Source of the DNA: Symbiodinium natans
Taxonomy: Eukaryota; Sar; Dinophyceae; Suessiales; Symbiodiniaceae
Direction of reading: 5' to 3'
NCBI GenBank assembly: GCA_905221605.1
Contig: CAJNDS010000668.1
Coordinates: forward strand, 1,209,055-1,273,054
Length of the DNA: 64,000 nucleotides
The translations under genes and the position numbers were made by a program. The notes beneath the pieces are model-generated. The model was given only the letters and a program-made list of their open reading frames with translations. It had not been told where the DNA came from and did not search any database. Of the stretch, positions 48,217-58,599 are shown in pieces (within the stretch, counting starts at the first letter, position 1; each line of letters begins with the position of its first letter).

Positions 48217-48290
48217 TGTTTGGGATGAGGAGAACCTCCACGACTTCATCCGGCGGCCAGGACTGACACTTGAGCTGGACCTGGGCTTTA
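48217..48290 (+). CDS. Exon-like island, unknown protein
   Basis: TACTAG acceptor, then VWDEENLHDFIRRPGLTLEL then DLG, running into a TTTAGGG tract where GTTTAG could act as donor. Confidence 0.55.
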
Positions 48291-48677
48291 GGGTTTAGGG
48301 TTTAGGGTTTAGGGTTTAGGGTTTAGGGTTTAGGGCTTAGGGCTTAGGGCTTAGGGCTTCGGGCTTAGGGTTCAGGGTTTTGGGTTTAGGCTTTCGGGCT
48401 TAGGGTTGAGGGGTTGAAGCTAGGGTTTAGGGTTTAGGACCCTTGCTGAACCTCCTTTAAGCCTGAAACCCGAGAGGGGTTGAGGGCTTCTTGGGCTTCT
48501 GGGGCTTCAGGGTTTGGATCTCTGCACAGGCCTCGGGCTTCTGGGGCCTAAGGGTTTGAGGGTTTAGGGTTTAGGGCTTAGGGTTTGGAGCTCTGCAAAT
48601 GGAAGCTCCGAAAAGACATGTCTCGACACTAGACCCCAGAACCAAAACGCAAAGGGGCCTGCAACCTATGATGAGAC

Positions 48678-48783
48678 ACTGGGAGGTTCGTGGGCACTTA
48701 TAGGTAGGGTTATAACTATGGCAACTATAACCCTAGCTAGGGTACTTCTGACCCTACTTTAATTACCCATGAACCTCTAAGTA
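48678..48783. mobile_element. Family A element
   Basis: CACTGGGAGGTTCGTGGGC at the left and CCCATGAACCTCTAAGTA at the right, 106 bp. Confidence 0.7.
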
Positions 48784-49019
48784 CCTCAACCGACTTGCCC
48801 CATCGCCAAAACGCAGGCTCGCTAAAGCGCTGAGTTATTAGGCGGAGGGGCCCACATCCTTAACTTTAAACCCTGAATCGATAACCTAAATCCCTAGCTC
48901 TTGTATTGCCCTTAACCCTTGGCCCTTGGCCCTAAACCCTCAAGCCACCCTAAACCCTAACCCTAAACCCTCAACCCTAAACCCTATCTATACACCCCAT
49001 AAGTGCGGGTTTGGGGTGA

Positions 49020-49100
49020 GGGAAAGCCCGACAACTGCAGACTGGCAGCCATCACACCGTCACCGGGCGCCGGAAGAGCCTCGCGCATGCCGCGGCATGA
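49020..49100 (-). CDS. Exon-like island, unknown protein
   Basis: GMREALPAPGDGVMAASLQL then SGFP on the minus strand; GC-rich codons. Boundaries uncertain. Confidence 0.45.
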
Positions 49101-49103
49101 ATT

Positions 49104-49199
49104 AGGGTTTAGGGTTTAGGGTTTAGGGTTTAGGGTTTAGGTTTTAGGGTTTAGGGTTTAGGGTTTAGGGTTTCGGGTTTCGGGTTTCGGGTTTAGGGT
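49104..49199. repeat. Telomeric block with TTTCGGG variant
   Basis: About 11 TTTAGGG units and three TTTCGGG units. Confidence 0.93.
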
Positions 49200-49342
49200 T
49201 CAGCAGCTCCGGGTCGAGTCTCTAGTCGAGCTTGGTGCCTGGGGCTGAGAAAATACCCGCCCACCCAGAGAATCCCGAAACACTAAATTAACATTCGCCA
49301 CACACCTGATTTCAATCCCAACACCCCAAATCGGGCCTTGCC

Positions 49343-49430
49343 ACGATTTTTTTGTGCCATGCCCACGAATTTTGTGCCTTGCCCACGAATTTTTGTGCCT
49401 GGCCCACGATTTTTTTGTGCCTTGCCGACC
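49343..49430. repeat. Four-copy tandem repeat, ~23-bp unit
   Basis: Units of the form TTTTGTGCCTTGCCCACGAA. The 82-residue minus-strand ORF across it is repeat-derived. Confidence 0.85.
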
Positions 49431-49840
49431 TTGACACAAAGAAGCCATCAGCCCTAAACCCTAAACCCTAAACCCTAAACCCTAAACCCTGAACCCTGAA
49501 CCCTGAACCCTGAACCCTGAATCCTAAACCGGCCTCGTCGGGAGGAGCTGCCTCGTTGCCACCAGCTGGGGCCTGTGAACTGGGGCAGGCCCAAAGCCTA
49601 CTTCAATACACTTTAAACGAAGGGTTTATTAGGGTTTAGGGTTCAGGGTTCAGGGTTTAGGGTTGAGGGTTTAGGGAATATTCCTTAACCTGCAAGAGGG
49701 TTCCTCAGATGGTTTAAGGAACATCTCCCGAATGAAGGCTACATTCCTAGACCTCACACAGCCCCTGCCCACAGCCCCAGAGAACCTGAACAGGATTTGG
49801 GCTTCAGAGGTAGCTATGGGTTAGGATTTACAGGCATCTC

Positions 49841-49951
49841 TACTTGGAGGTTCATGTGACTGAATAACCACTTATAACTGGGCTGATAACCCTACTTAGA
49901 ATAGGGCTAACCCCTATAAGGCCCTTTAGGGGTACCATGAACCTTCAAGTA
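49841..49951. mobile_element. Family A element (long form, internally deleted)
   Basis: TACTTGGAGGTTCATGTGAC at the left and CCATGAACCTTCAAGTA at the right. It lacks the right half of the core found in 156-bp copies. Confidence 0.72.
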
Positions 49952-50175
49952 GGATTTAGGAATTATAGGAACGAGGGCTTCTAGCTTGTAGGGTTTCTAG
50001 GGCTTAGGGTTTCTAGGGTGTAGGGTTTCTAGGGTTTCCAGGGTTTGGGGCCTCAGTAGGGTTTTTAGGACAAACCCTAAACTCTAAACCCTACACGCTA
50101 AGCCCTAAGCCCTAAGCCCTAAGCCCTAAACCCTAAACCCTAAACCCTAAACCCTAAACCCTTATTAAACCCTAC

Positions 50176-50256
50176 CCAAGGTCTCCTCCTGCGGATCCTT
50201 CCCCGCCGCGGCATGGCCGCTGGCTTTGAGGGCGGCTTCCACCTCCTTCCGGAGTT
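50176..50256 (-). CDS. Exon-like island, charged helical segment
   Basis: CTATAG acceptor, two bases plus 26 codons (LRKEVEAALKASGHAAAGKD then PQEETL) plus one base, donor GTAGGG at 50175. Helical and charged. Confidence 0.62.
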
Positions 50257-50369
50257 CTATAGGGACCGGGGATTGAGATTAGGGGTTAGGGGTTTAGGGT
50301 TTAGGGTTTAGGGTTTAGGGTTTAGGGCTTAGGGCTTAGGGCTTAGGGTTTAGGGTTTAGGGCTAGGGC

Positions 50370-50535
50370 TTGCTGACACTGATGATTGAGGGTTCGCCTG
50401 CGTAGAGACCGAAGCGCGCGCAACTCTGAAAGTCTACCAGTAGGTCCCTTCGTCGGTGCGCGGAAGAAAGGGCTCCAAATCATAATCGGAACCAAGGCAA
50501 GATGAAACCATGACTGAGAGAGACCTCCAGGCCTT
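50370..50535 (-). CDS. Coding stretch, frame uncertain
   Basis: Two overlapping minus-strand frames look coding: MVSSCLGSDYDLEPFLPRTD then EGTYW, and RRDLLVDFQSCARFGLYAGE then PSIISVSK. One is probably an exon followed by the other; boundaries not resolved. Confidence 0.42.
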
Positions 50536-51261
50536 ATCAAAATTCTATGGGGTCATATAAACCCCTAAGCTTGGCGGCTCTAGATAACCCTGAGCCCTAA
50601 ACCCTAAACCTCAAACCCTAAACCCTGAACCACAGGGGTCAGGGCCCATGAAGATTGAAAAGTATGTCCAAAATCACCCCAGAAACAAGCCCCCAAAGCA
50701 CCCATACTGATGGCCCATGAATCCTTTGTTTTGGAACCTAAACCCTAAACCCTAAACCCTAAACCTTAACCCTAAACCCTAAACCCTAAACCCTAAACCC
50801 TAAACGCTAGTTTAGGGTTTAGGGCCCAGAGGCGCCATAAATCCTGAAAGCCTATACACCCTTAAGCCCGAGACCCTGAAACCCAACAAATAGCCCCACA
50901 CCCTCAAGGCCCCCTGTTAGCCTATTAGCTATTTAAGCCCTATGAAGCCACATGACTAAGGGGACTAAGGGGTAAACCCCGAGAAGCCCTTAACTGGCAA
51001 AGCTCCCCCTCAAATCCGAAACCCCTGGAAACCCTGCCGCCCCATAAACCCCGCAAGCCCCACAAAACCTCCATGAGCCCACCCACTTGGAAGCCCTTTT
51101 GACTCAGCAAGTCAATTAAGTCTCCCCTACACATTCGAGCAATCCCCAGAAACCATCTTGGAAACTATACTTACCAGGTAAAAAAGGGGCTTCCAAGCCC
51201 TAAGCCCTAAACCCTAAACCCTAAACCTTAAACCCTAAACCCGAAGCCCTCAACCCTAAAC

Positions 51262-51340
51262 GCACAGCTCCTCCACGGTGAAGACCAGACCGCGGTAGGC
51301 GCGCCCGTCTTGGGCCCATCTCCGGAGCAAGGCTGCGGAC
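51262..51340 (-). CDS. Exon ending exactly at a telomere-type donor
   Basis: Acceptor CTTAGAG followed by G at 51340, one base plus 26 codons (SAALLRRWAQDGRAYRGLVF then TVEELC), then GTTTAG at 51261, the first unit of telomere-like sequence. One of the best examples of an intron that starts as telomeric repeat. Confidence 0.65.
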
Positions 51341-51400
51341 CTCTAAGACTCGGAGTTGCCATTCAGGGAGGTTGATTTTTTGGGTGGGGATATAGTATCA

Positions 51401-51552
51401 CTAGACCCAGGAGTAACCTAGGAATAACCCTAAACCCTAAACCCTAAACCCTAAACTCTAAACCCTAAACCCTAAACCCTAAACCCTAAACCCTTTCTGG
51501 TTTTAACGGGATTACAAGGGGACCCCAACCCTAAAAACAGGAAAAAGTGTCC
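51401..51552. mobile_element. Family E element split by a telomeric tract
   Basis: CTAGACCCAGGAGTAACCTA, then at 51427 a 67-bp CCCTAAA tract (to 51493), then CTGGTTTTAACGGGATTACA as in intact copies at 3538 and 9693. About 15 bases of the element are missing at the junction. Confidence 0.75.
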
Positions 51553-51848
51553 TAGATCAAGGTTAGACAGGGCGAAATCCCATCTACGGTTACATAAACC
51601 CCCCAAATAGTAGGATTCTCTGAAATTAAGGACCTAGTTGCGGAAAACCCCTTGTAGGATCGAGGTTAGACAAGGGCAAAACCCACCTACGGTTGCCCTG
51701 AGTCGTGATACTCGTGATAGGTTTAAGCTTGAGCCCTAAAACCACACAAAGCCGTAACTTCGACAGCACAAAACCCTAAACCCTAAACCCTGAACCCGAA
51801 ACCCTAAACCCTATAAACCCTAAACCCTAAACCCCAAATCCCTCCAAC

Positions 51849-51914
51849 TTTATTCGAGGCCAGCTGCTTGGCCCCGCCCTGCTGCAGCACTTGCTGGAGG
51901 ATCTGCTGCCGCGC
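51849..51914 (-). CDS. Exon-like island, Gln-rich helix
   Basis: Acceptor GCATAG followed by G at 51914, 22 codons (ARQQILQQVLQQGGAKQLAS then NK), donor GTTGGA at 51848. Confidence 0.6.
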
Positions 51915-52168
51915 CTATGCAGCTATGGCGTCTCACAATGTTTTAGGGTTTAGGGTTTAGGGTTTCGGGTTTCGGGTTTGGGGTTTGGGGTTTAGGGTTT
52001 GGGGTTTAGGGTTTAGGGTTTATTTAGGGTGTAGGATTTAGGATGGGTTTAGAGTACTTGGAGTAGCTATACTTGTAACCCTAATTTTGGGTACTTCGAA
52101 TCCTACTTTTTTAACTACCCATGAACCGGTCCGGGGCTCGAGGGCGAATTGGCTTCATGATGACATAC

Positions 52169-52284
52169 CTAATCCCTGATTTTTCGTTTCTCACAACATT
52201 GCTTGAGGAGACGAAGATGCGAGACCGTAGGGCCCGGACGCTTTCTTCTTCAAGCAGGTGGCGCTCGCCATCAAGCTTGGACAT
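52169..52284 (-). CDS. Exon with consensus donor, helical protein
   Basis: CAAAAAG acceptor, 38 codons (MSKLDGERHLLEEESVRALR, SRIFVSSSNVVRNEKSGI) plus two bases, consensus donor GTATGT at 52168. It may be a first coding exon (ATG at its first codon) or internal. The plus-strand ORF over it is its shadow. Confidence 0.62.
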
Positions 52285-52426
52285 CTTTTTGTGTGGATTT
52301 AGGCTTTAGGGGTCATCTTTTGTGGGGGTTTAGGCTTTAGGGCTTAGAGTTTAGGGTTTAGGGTTACAGCCCTAAACCCTAGCCCTAAACCCTAAACTCC
52401 GCAGGCTGGTGCCACACACTCTAGCG

Positions 52427-52460
52427 CACCTCCTCTTGCGCGTCGCGGGAGAGAATTCTT
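52427..52460 (-). CDS. Small exon-like island
   Basis: RILSRDAQEE followed by donor GTGCGC. A further minus-strand island at 52553-52600 reads QACDAQKWKELGNVHRS. Confidence 0.4.
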
Positions 52461-52753
52461 CCAACCCTAAACCCTAAACCCTCAACCTGAAATCCTAAAC
52501 CCTAAACCCTAAACCCGAAACCCTAAACCCTATAAACCCTCAGCTCCGGTGCACATTGCCCAGCTCCTTCCACTTCTGGGCATCGCACGCTTGAGCTGAA
52601 GTTGGTGGGCTTTGCGTCACGGTTTTGTTCAACCCTAAACCCTAAACCCTAAACCCTAAACCCTAAACCCTATATAAACCCTAAGTTCACCCTGTTCAGC
52701 CATTGCATCTCGGAAGTGTTTTGGCCTGTCCAAGCAGATGTAAAGTTTATTAA

Positions 52754-52864
52754 TTGGGCTGTTCGCCCTTCTACAAACAGTCCTTAATCGGGATTATAGT
52801 AGCCCACTGGCCCGCTATTTAAACCCCGATGGAGGACTGTTAGGAGAAGGGGGGAACATCCCAA
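52754..52864. mobile_element. Family B element
   Basis: TTGGGCTGTTCGCCCTTCTA at the left, AGGGGGGAACATCCCAA at the right, 111 bp. Confidence 0.72.
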
Positions 52865-53334
52865 TGTTTCGGCTTCAAGTACATAAAAAATGCTTAGCAT
52901 GTAATCGCTCTGGAAATTCCCACGAGCCTGGCCCCAGGCTGACATGTGGAGTTTCCCATATTGGGGGTGCCTTACTGGGGTCCTTGTTGTGAGGGAATCC
53001 TACTATTTTGGGGGGGGGGGGGGGGGGTGCATTTTAGGGCCCCCTATCTTCATAAACTCCCATGTGGTTTAAAAAGGCAGCATGCCCAACATCTGCAATT
53101 TACATATGTAGAACTTCAACGTGTGTGAAGAGTTGAAAAAGGTTTAACACGTATATAAATCCCTCGGGAAACCTAGTGGACCGGACCACAAGCAGGACTT
53201 CATACGCAAAATCTTCAAAATGCATTAACAAGGAAGCATATTGAACATATTTATTTTCTAAACATTCAAAACTGTTTCAACCTGTTGAGTGTACCTTCCT
53301 CTTTAGGGTTCGGGCTTCGGGTTTGGGGTTGTCT

Positions 53335-53540
53335 TTCGCTTGGGTGGTGTAGCCGGCCATCGCTATCGCTGGTGTGCACTTGGTTGGTCATTTCAGGATG
53401 TTACAGGCGCCAAGAGTGTGCATCGCAGTAGGGCTATGCCAGGAATTGCAAACCTGAAATGTACTTTCGATATGGCCTCTTGCCCTCACACGCTGCAAGG
53501 CTCAAAGGAACTCCTTAAAACCATCGGGCTTATCTTAAAC
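53335..53540 (+). CDS. Coding stretch, unknown protein
   Basis: The plus strand is open: GVAGHRYRWCALGWSFQDVT, GAKSVHRSRAMPGIANLKCT, FDMASCPHTLQGSKELLKT. Cys-containing, no family recognised. A TTTCAG and a TTACAG|G inside could be acceptors. Confidence 0.48.
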
Positions 53541-53763
53541 CCTGAGGTAAAACACAAGGGTCAACCTGGGCTCAACAGGACAACCCAAAAACCCTACACC
53601 CCAAACCCCCGTTGGGGACTTCGGGTTCAGGGGTTAGGGTTTAGGGTTGAGGGTTGAGGGTTTAGGGTTTGGGGAACTCTAAAGCCAACTTCTTTCCCCC
53701 CAGTACTTTTCCAGATGCTCTGAAGTCCCTCATTAAGGTCGTTTTGGCTCTCATGAAGGGGCT

Positions 53764-53878
53764 TACCTGGAGGTTCATGGGTGATTTTCAGTAGGGTTCT
53801 AGGTACCTAAATCGGGTTGCCAAGTATCGTTGGCACACTTCTACCCCTACTCATAGCGACCCATGAATCTCCAAAGTA
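53764..53878. mobile_element. Family A element
   Basis: TACCTGGAGGTTCATGGG at the left and CCCATGAATCTCCAAAGTA at the right. Confidence 0.7.
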
Positions 53879-54001
53879 GTGGGAAAATTGGACCGGCCGG
53901 GGGGGGGGGGGGGGGGAGGTGGCGGGTGAAGGAAGCTACCCTAAACCCTAAAACCTAGACCCCAAACCCTAAAAACTAGATCCTATATACACCCTAAAGA
54001 A

Positions 54002-54074
54002 TTCGCCAAAGGTCTGCCTCCGGTCTCTTCCGCGCGGGGCTGGCTATGCCCCGGTCGCCAGCCATGGTCGCAAA
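54002..54074 (-). CDS. Exon-like island, basic
   Basis: CCTCAG acceptor, FATMAGDRGIASPARKRPEA then DLWRI. Donor not fixed. Confidence 0.5.
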
Positions 54075-54809
54075 CTGAGGTCGAAAGGCTGTAAAGAAGG
54101 GTATTCTGGGGCTTGAAGGATGGTCTTTGGGTATAGAAAATGGGCGTTCGGGTTGAGGTTACATTGCATTGTTGAGGTGTTGTTTGTCTAGGAGAACTGT
54201 TGAGGGTTGAGGGCTTCAGCTTTAGGTTTTAGGGTTTTTGTCCGGGTTTGGGGTTTAGGGTTTTTGCTGAGAAGGTAGAGCTTTACATTTGGGGCTTTGC
54301 GTTTTGGAATTTCGGGGCGGTGCTGTTGCCTCGTGTTGCCCCCCGCGTCACACAGAACTCCAATACCCCATTTAAATCATGAGTTTCCGCTATGCTGCCG
54401 TCATAAGGAAGAATGTCTTATCTTTTTTCTTTTGTTGGGGGGGGGGGGGCTTAAGCAAATAGTAGTAAGGGGTAATGGAGTCCTGGGCACGCAGCCGTGG
54501 CCACAAAAAGCCCAACGGCTACGCAAGCACAATGCATGTAGCACAGGGCTTTGGGGCTTGAGGGTGGGAGAAGGTTTAGGTCCAAGAGTTTGGGGTTTAG
54601 GGTTTAGGGTTTAGTTGTTCCTCCTTCAACAGCAAGTGCCACAGGGGGTTAGCCGGGTAGCTGTGATATAAGTGCCCCTTGGCCGAACTCCTATCACACT
54701 GTGAGAGGGAAGCATCCTAAGTGTCAACCCTCAACCCTAAACCCTAAACCCTAAACTCTAAACCCTAAACCCCCTAAACCCTAAACCCCCTAAACCCTAA
54801 ACCCTGGGG

Positions 54810-54868
54810 AGGTTCACCCCGGCGAAGACTACCTTCCATACACCGAAGGCAAGAGTGCCTTCCGCACT
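54810..54868 (+). CDS. Exon-like island, unknown protein
   Basis: GGGGAG followed by G, VHPGEDYLPYTEGKSAFRTA then LR. The downstream sequence is a family G element (about 54870-55045). Confidence 0.5.
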
Positions 54869-55359
54869 GCTCTAAGGGAGGTTACATAGTTGGTTTAGGG
54901 TTTTGGGGGCGGTTACATGGTCCTTCTTTGCGGGTTCTGAAGTATGTGCCCTGTGAGGGTCTTACAGGGTATATCAGGGTCTAAAAGGGTTCCCCCAGTT
55001 GAGGGTCCTGTTCAGGGACCATGTAATCACCCCCAAAAACTTCCTAGCCCCCTGCCCCTAAACCATAAGGGTATTTACAAAATACGAAAGAAAGGCTTAC
55101 TGGTTCTTAGTATCCCGCCATGTGTACCAAAAAATATATCTATATCTATATATATATATATATATACATATACCCCATATAAAGGATTCTGCTTACGGTC
55201 TTAGGGTTTCTAGTGTTTAGGTTTTCAGGGTTGAGGGGTTGTAGGCTTTTAGGATGCATGTAGGGGTTTTAGGGTCTGGGCTTTAGGGTTTAGTTTTTTT
55301 GGGGGGTTTAGGGTTTAGGGTTTAGGGTTTTAGGCTTTGCTTTTATAAAAGTTAGAGAC

Positions 55360-55422
55360 GCGCCTTGGGAACGTTAGTCGACCCTGCAGCTAGGGCTTCA
55401 CGTGTCGCGTCGGCTTCCGACC
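55360..55422 (-). CDS. Exon-like island with stop
   Basis: SEADATREALAAGSTNVPKA then RL and TAA on the minus strand. Confidence 0.45.
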
Positions 55423-55809
55423 CAAAACCCTAAACCCTACGAAGCCCGGAAACCCTAAACCCTAAACCCCAAGCCCCAAGCCCTAAGCCCTAAGCCCTAA
55501 ACCCTAAACCCTAAATCCTAAACCCTAAAGCCTAGACCCTAGACCCTAAACCCTAAACCCTAACCCTAAACCCTACCTAACTGTAGCGAAACCCTAGCTA
55601 AACCCCAACACACCCCAAAGCTAAGACCCGAGGGCCGAGCTCTAAGAGATGGGACGCCCTCTGAAGAAGCAAAGGGTTCAAGGTTTAGGGTTTAGGGTTT
55701 AGGGTTTAGAGAATCTAGGATTTAGGGTTTGGGGTTTAGGTTTAGGGTTTGGGGTTTGGGGGTTTGGGGTTGGGGGTTTGGGGTTTAGGGCTTACGGTTT
55801 AGGGTTAAG

Positions 55810-55878
55810 GGTGGGGGGGAGGGGGAGGGGGGGGGAGGTGGGGGGGAGAGGGGGAAGGGGGGGGGAGGGGGGGAGGGG

Positions 55879-55913
<35 letters not shown>

Positions 55914-55935
55914 GAGGCAGGGGGGGGGGGGCGGA
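55810..55935. repeat. G/A-rich tract
   Basis: About 120 bases of G runs with A and T interruptions, including an uninterrupted run of over 30 G. Same style as 44.35 and 63.2 kb. Confidence 0.93.
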
Positions 55936-56212
55936 GGTTTTGGGGTTCCTCAGCACTAAACTTGCCCTCATGACTCATCACTAAACTTGTCCCTAAACCC
56001 AAAACCCAAAACCCTAAATCCCTAAACCCTAAAACCCTAAAACCCTAAACGCCTAAAACCCTAAAAACCCTAAAACCCTCAAACCCTCAAACCCTCAAAC
56101 CTTAAACCCTAAAACCCTAAAACCCTAAACCCTAAACAACCCGAAGCTAGGATTAAGGGTCAAAAGTCTCATGACACCGGTCGGGACTTTGTTTGCCGGT
56201 GCGGCATCTTAC

Positions 56213-56298
56213 AACGAGCACTCGTCATCAAGGGCCAGAAGGCCCCCTTCTATCCATCCCCCGGGCTCTACGTCTGCCTCAGCTTTCTGCATGACGAC
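56213..56298 (-). CDS. Exon with canonical boundaries
   Basis: Acceptor CCTCAAG followed by G at 56298, 28 codons (VVMQKAEADVEPGGWIEGGL then LALDDECS) plus two bases, consensus donor GTAAGA at 56212. The plus strand over the same bases is also strikingly open (DFVCRCGILQRALVIKGQKA), but the splice signals favour minus. Confidence 0.6.
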
Positions 56299-56407
56299 CT
56301 TGAGGGTTCAGGGTTTAGAGTGAAGGGTTTAGGGTTTATGGTTTGAGGGTTTCAGGTTTAGGGTTTCGGGTTCAGGGCTTAGGGGAATCCGAAACCATAT
56401 GAGCCTC

Positions 56408-56442
56408 AGCACCTTGACCGCAACCTCGACCTACGAGACAGG
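56408..56442 (-). CDS. Tiny island with kinase-like VAVKVL motif
   Basis: CGTAG acceptor followed by G, then VEVAVKVLR with a possible GC donor. The string resembles the beta3 lysine motif of protein kinases (V-A-x-K). The stretch is too short for a family call. Confidence 0.25.
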
Positions 56443-56656
56443 CTAGGGTTTGGGGCTTGGGGCTCTACTTACCTACAGTTTAGTAACTACCCTTAACTAG
56501 TAGGTAAAACCCATAAAACTACAGGTCAAGAGGGTCGCAGGGCTTACTTGGGAGGGGCCCTGTTGATTTGGTCAGCAGGGTCAGTAAGTTGGGTTGCGGG
56601 GATAGTTTTAACGGGCTTCTACGGGAGACTAAGTAGACTTACTATGTATGGATTGG

Positions 56657-56785
56657 CACCCTAAACCCTAAACCCTAAACCCTAAACCCTAAACCCTAAA
56701 CCCTAAACCCTAAACCCTAGACCCTAAACCCTAAACCCTAAACCCTAAACCCTAAACCCTAAACCCTAAACCCTAAACCCTAAAC
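56657..56785. repeat. Interstitial telomeric block (CCCTAAA)n, about 18 copies
   Basis: One of the longest CCCTAAA tracts, with a single CCCTAGA unit. Confidence 0.95.
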
Positions 56786-56812
56786 CGGTTCGGGCAGATT
56801 TCGGAGGCTCCC

Positions 56813-56880
56813 GGGGATTATAGTATCCCCGATTAAGAGCCCTATTAAGGACTGTTCGTACAAAGGGGGAACATCCCAAC
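56813..56880. mobile_element. Right half of a family B element
   Basis: GGATTATAGTATCCCC to AAGGGGGAACATCCCAA; the left half is missing near the telomeric tract. Confidence 0.6.
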
Positions 56881-56976
56881 ACAAATCCCTAAAACGCTAT
56901 TGGAGAGTTGGGTTCACTGGGCCCTGAGCCACGCCTTGAAAACCAAACTGGGCGGGCTGGAAGGATGGGCGGTGGG

Positions 56977-57132
56977 TACTTGGAGGTTCATGGTACTTAC
57001 CAACCACTTATAACTGTACTTATAACCCTACTTATAATACCCCTAAAGGGCCTTATAGGGGTTATCCTAAGTATGAGCAGGGTTATAAGGCCCAGTTATA
57101 AGTGGTTCTTAAGTCCCATGAACCTCCAAGTA
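56977..57132. mobile_element. Best long-form family A element
   Basis: 156 bp: TACTTGGAGGTTCATGG at the left and CCATGAACCTCCAAGTA at the right form a perfect 17-bp inverted repeat, followed inward by TACTTACCAACCACTTATAA mirrored by TTATAAGTGGTTCTTAAG. Central CCCTAAAGGGCCTTATAGGG. Confidence 0.85.
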
Positions 57133-57409
57133 GCAGTTTCTTTTCTACAAAGCAAGAGGACCAAAGAGACCTGAGCCATGGCACAGCTAAAAAATCAGGT
57201 TAGCCACGGCTGCTTGAAAAAACAAAACCTGTGGCCAACAAGAGGGTTTAGGGTTTGGGGTTTAGGGTTTAGGGTTTAGGGTTTTGGGTGTAGGGTTTAG
57301 CGTTTAGGGTTTAGGGGTTAGGGGTTAGGGGTTAGGGTTTAGGGCAAATCTCATGCACGGCTGGTCGCCACTAACGCTAGAATGGAAAGCCTCAACCCTG
57401 AACAATGCA

Positions 57410-57443
57410 AGTCAGCGGTCCGCGCGCCGAACCGCCAGATGCT
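57410..57443 (-). CDS. Small island with telomere-type acceptor
   Basis: On the minus strand GGGTTTAG is followed by G and EHLAVRRADR. The acceptor is the last unit of a telomeric tract. Confidence 0.35.
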
Positions 57444-57494
57444 CCTAAACCCTAAACCCTAAACCCCAAACCCTAAACCCCCAAAAAACGTTGG

Positions 57495-57548
57495 ACGCGG
57501 GACGCGGGACGCGGGCCACGGGCCGCGGGCCACGGGCCGCGGGCCACG
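57495..57548. repeat. GC-rich short tandem repeat
   Basis: GGGACGC and GGGCCAC/GGGCCGC heptamer-octamer units. Confidence 0.85.
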
Positions 57549-57632
57549 ACTCGCACAAACCCCATCTAAGCCAAGCCAAACCAAGCCCAAGTTGAAGCCG
57601 GCGCTGCCGCGTAGTTGCCAAGCCCTGAAATA

Positions 57633-57741
57633 CCCAGAGACTCCAAAACCCCTTAGTTAAGGAATATCCCTTAAGTCATAATAGGAACCCTCATATGATT
57701 TAAGGTATATTCCCTAATTAAGGGGTTTTGGAGTCTCTGGG
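57633..57741. mobile_element. Inverted-repeat element family C
   Basis: CCCAGAGACTCCAAAACCCC at the left mirrored at the right (TTTTGGAGTCTCTGGG), with TA immediately outside both ends. 109 bp. Confidence 0.85.
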
Positions 57742-57865
57742 TATATAAAGGGATGTGGGCTGCTAAGCCTTGGCTTGAAAGGAGATGCTGGTTGCCACGC
57801 CCTAAACCCCAAAAGGAGATGTTGGCAGCCAAACCCTAAAATCCCTGAAAGGAGCTGTTTAGCGC

Positions 57866-57972
57866 TTAGGGTTTATAGGGTTTATAGGGTTTATAGGGTT
57901 TATAGGGTTTATAGGGTTTATAGGGTTTATAGGGTTTATAGGGTTTATAGGGTTTATAGGGTTTATAGGGTT
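57866..57972. repeat. Telomere-derived 9-mer array (GGGTTTATA)n
   Basis: Eleven near-identical GGGTTTATA units, then TTTAGGG. The complement is TATAAACCC, close to the CCCTATAAA variant at 14.7 kb. Confidence 0.95.
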
Positions 57973-58078
57973 TAGGGTTTAGGGTCTACAACGGTATACA
58001 GATTAGGGTCAAGCTGGGGCCTATGGGATCTCAAAGACTGTCATGCAGTCAAGGTGCAAGGACGCATTCCTCGAGTTT

Positions 58079-58196
58079 CTTAGGGTAGTTTCATGGTCCG
58101 TTGTTATGGGCCCTTAGAACCCAAGTGCCCATACATCAAAACTGTTTAAAGAGGGTAAGGGACCATATGAAGGGCCCATGAAACTCCCCTTAGACG
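58079..58196. mobile_element. Family G element, best copy
   Basis: TCTTAGGGTAGTTTCATGG at the left mirrored by CCATGAAACTCCCCTTAGA at the right, 118 bp, with GGGCCC-containing interior. Confidence 0.75.
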
Positions 58197-58415
58197 CAGG
58201 CAGAGACCCCGACCGCCGAAGGTCAAGCCCCGGAACCTTTCCATTTGGAAAGTTGGGGGTTTAGGGTTTAGGGTTTAGGGTTTAGGGTTTAGGGTTTAGA
58301 CGGTTACCACTGGGTTTAGAGTTTGGGGCCTTGGGGCTTTGATCCTGAACACTCCGACCTTCGCGCAGGGCCGAACACGACCCCTAAGCCCTAAACCCTG
58401 CCTAATAAGGGAGTA

Positions 58416-58562
58416 TACTTGGAGGTTCTACTAACCAATTATAACTGTACTTATAACCCTACTTATAATACCCCTAAAGGGCCTTATAGGGGTTCTCCCA
58501 ATTATAAGTAGGGTTATAAGTACAGTTATAAGTGGTTTGTAAGTACCATGAACCTTCAAGTA
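58416..58562. mobile_element. Family A element (long form)
   Basis: TACTTGGAGGTTC at the left (short deletion after it) and ACCATGAACCTTCAAGTA at the right. Confidence 0.8.
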
Positions 58563-58599
58563 GGCCCCTTTACACCCTCCTGCCTTCTACCTCATGAAG

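Noticed and set aside
57775-57975. ORF with repeated YRV
   Set aside because: Direct translation of the GGGTTTATA nonamer array.
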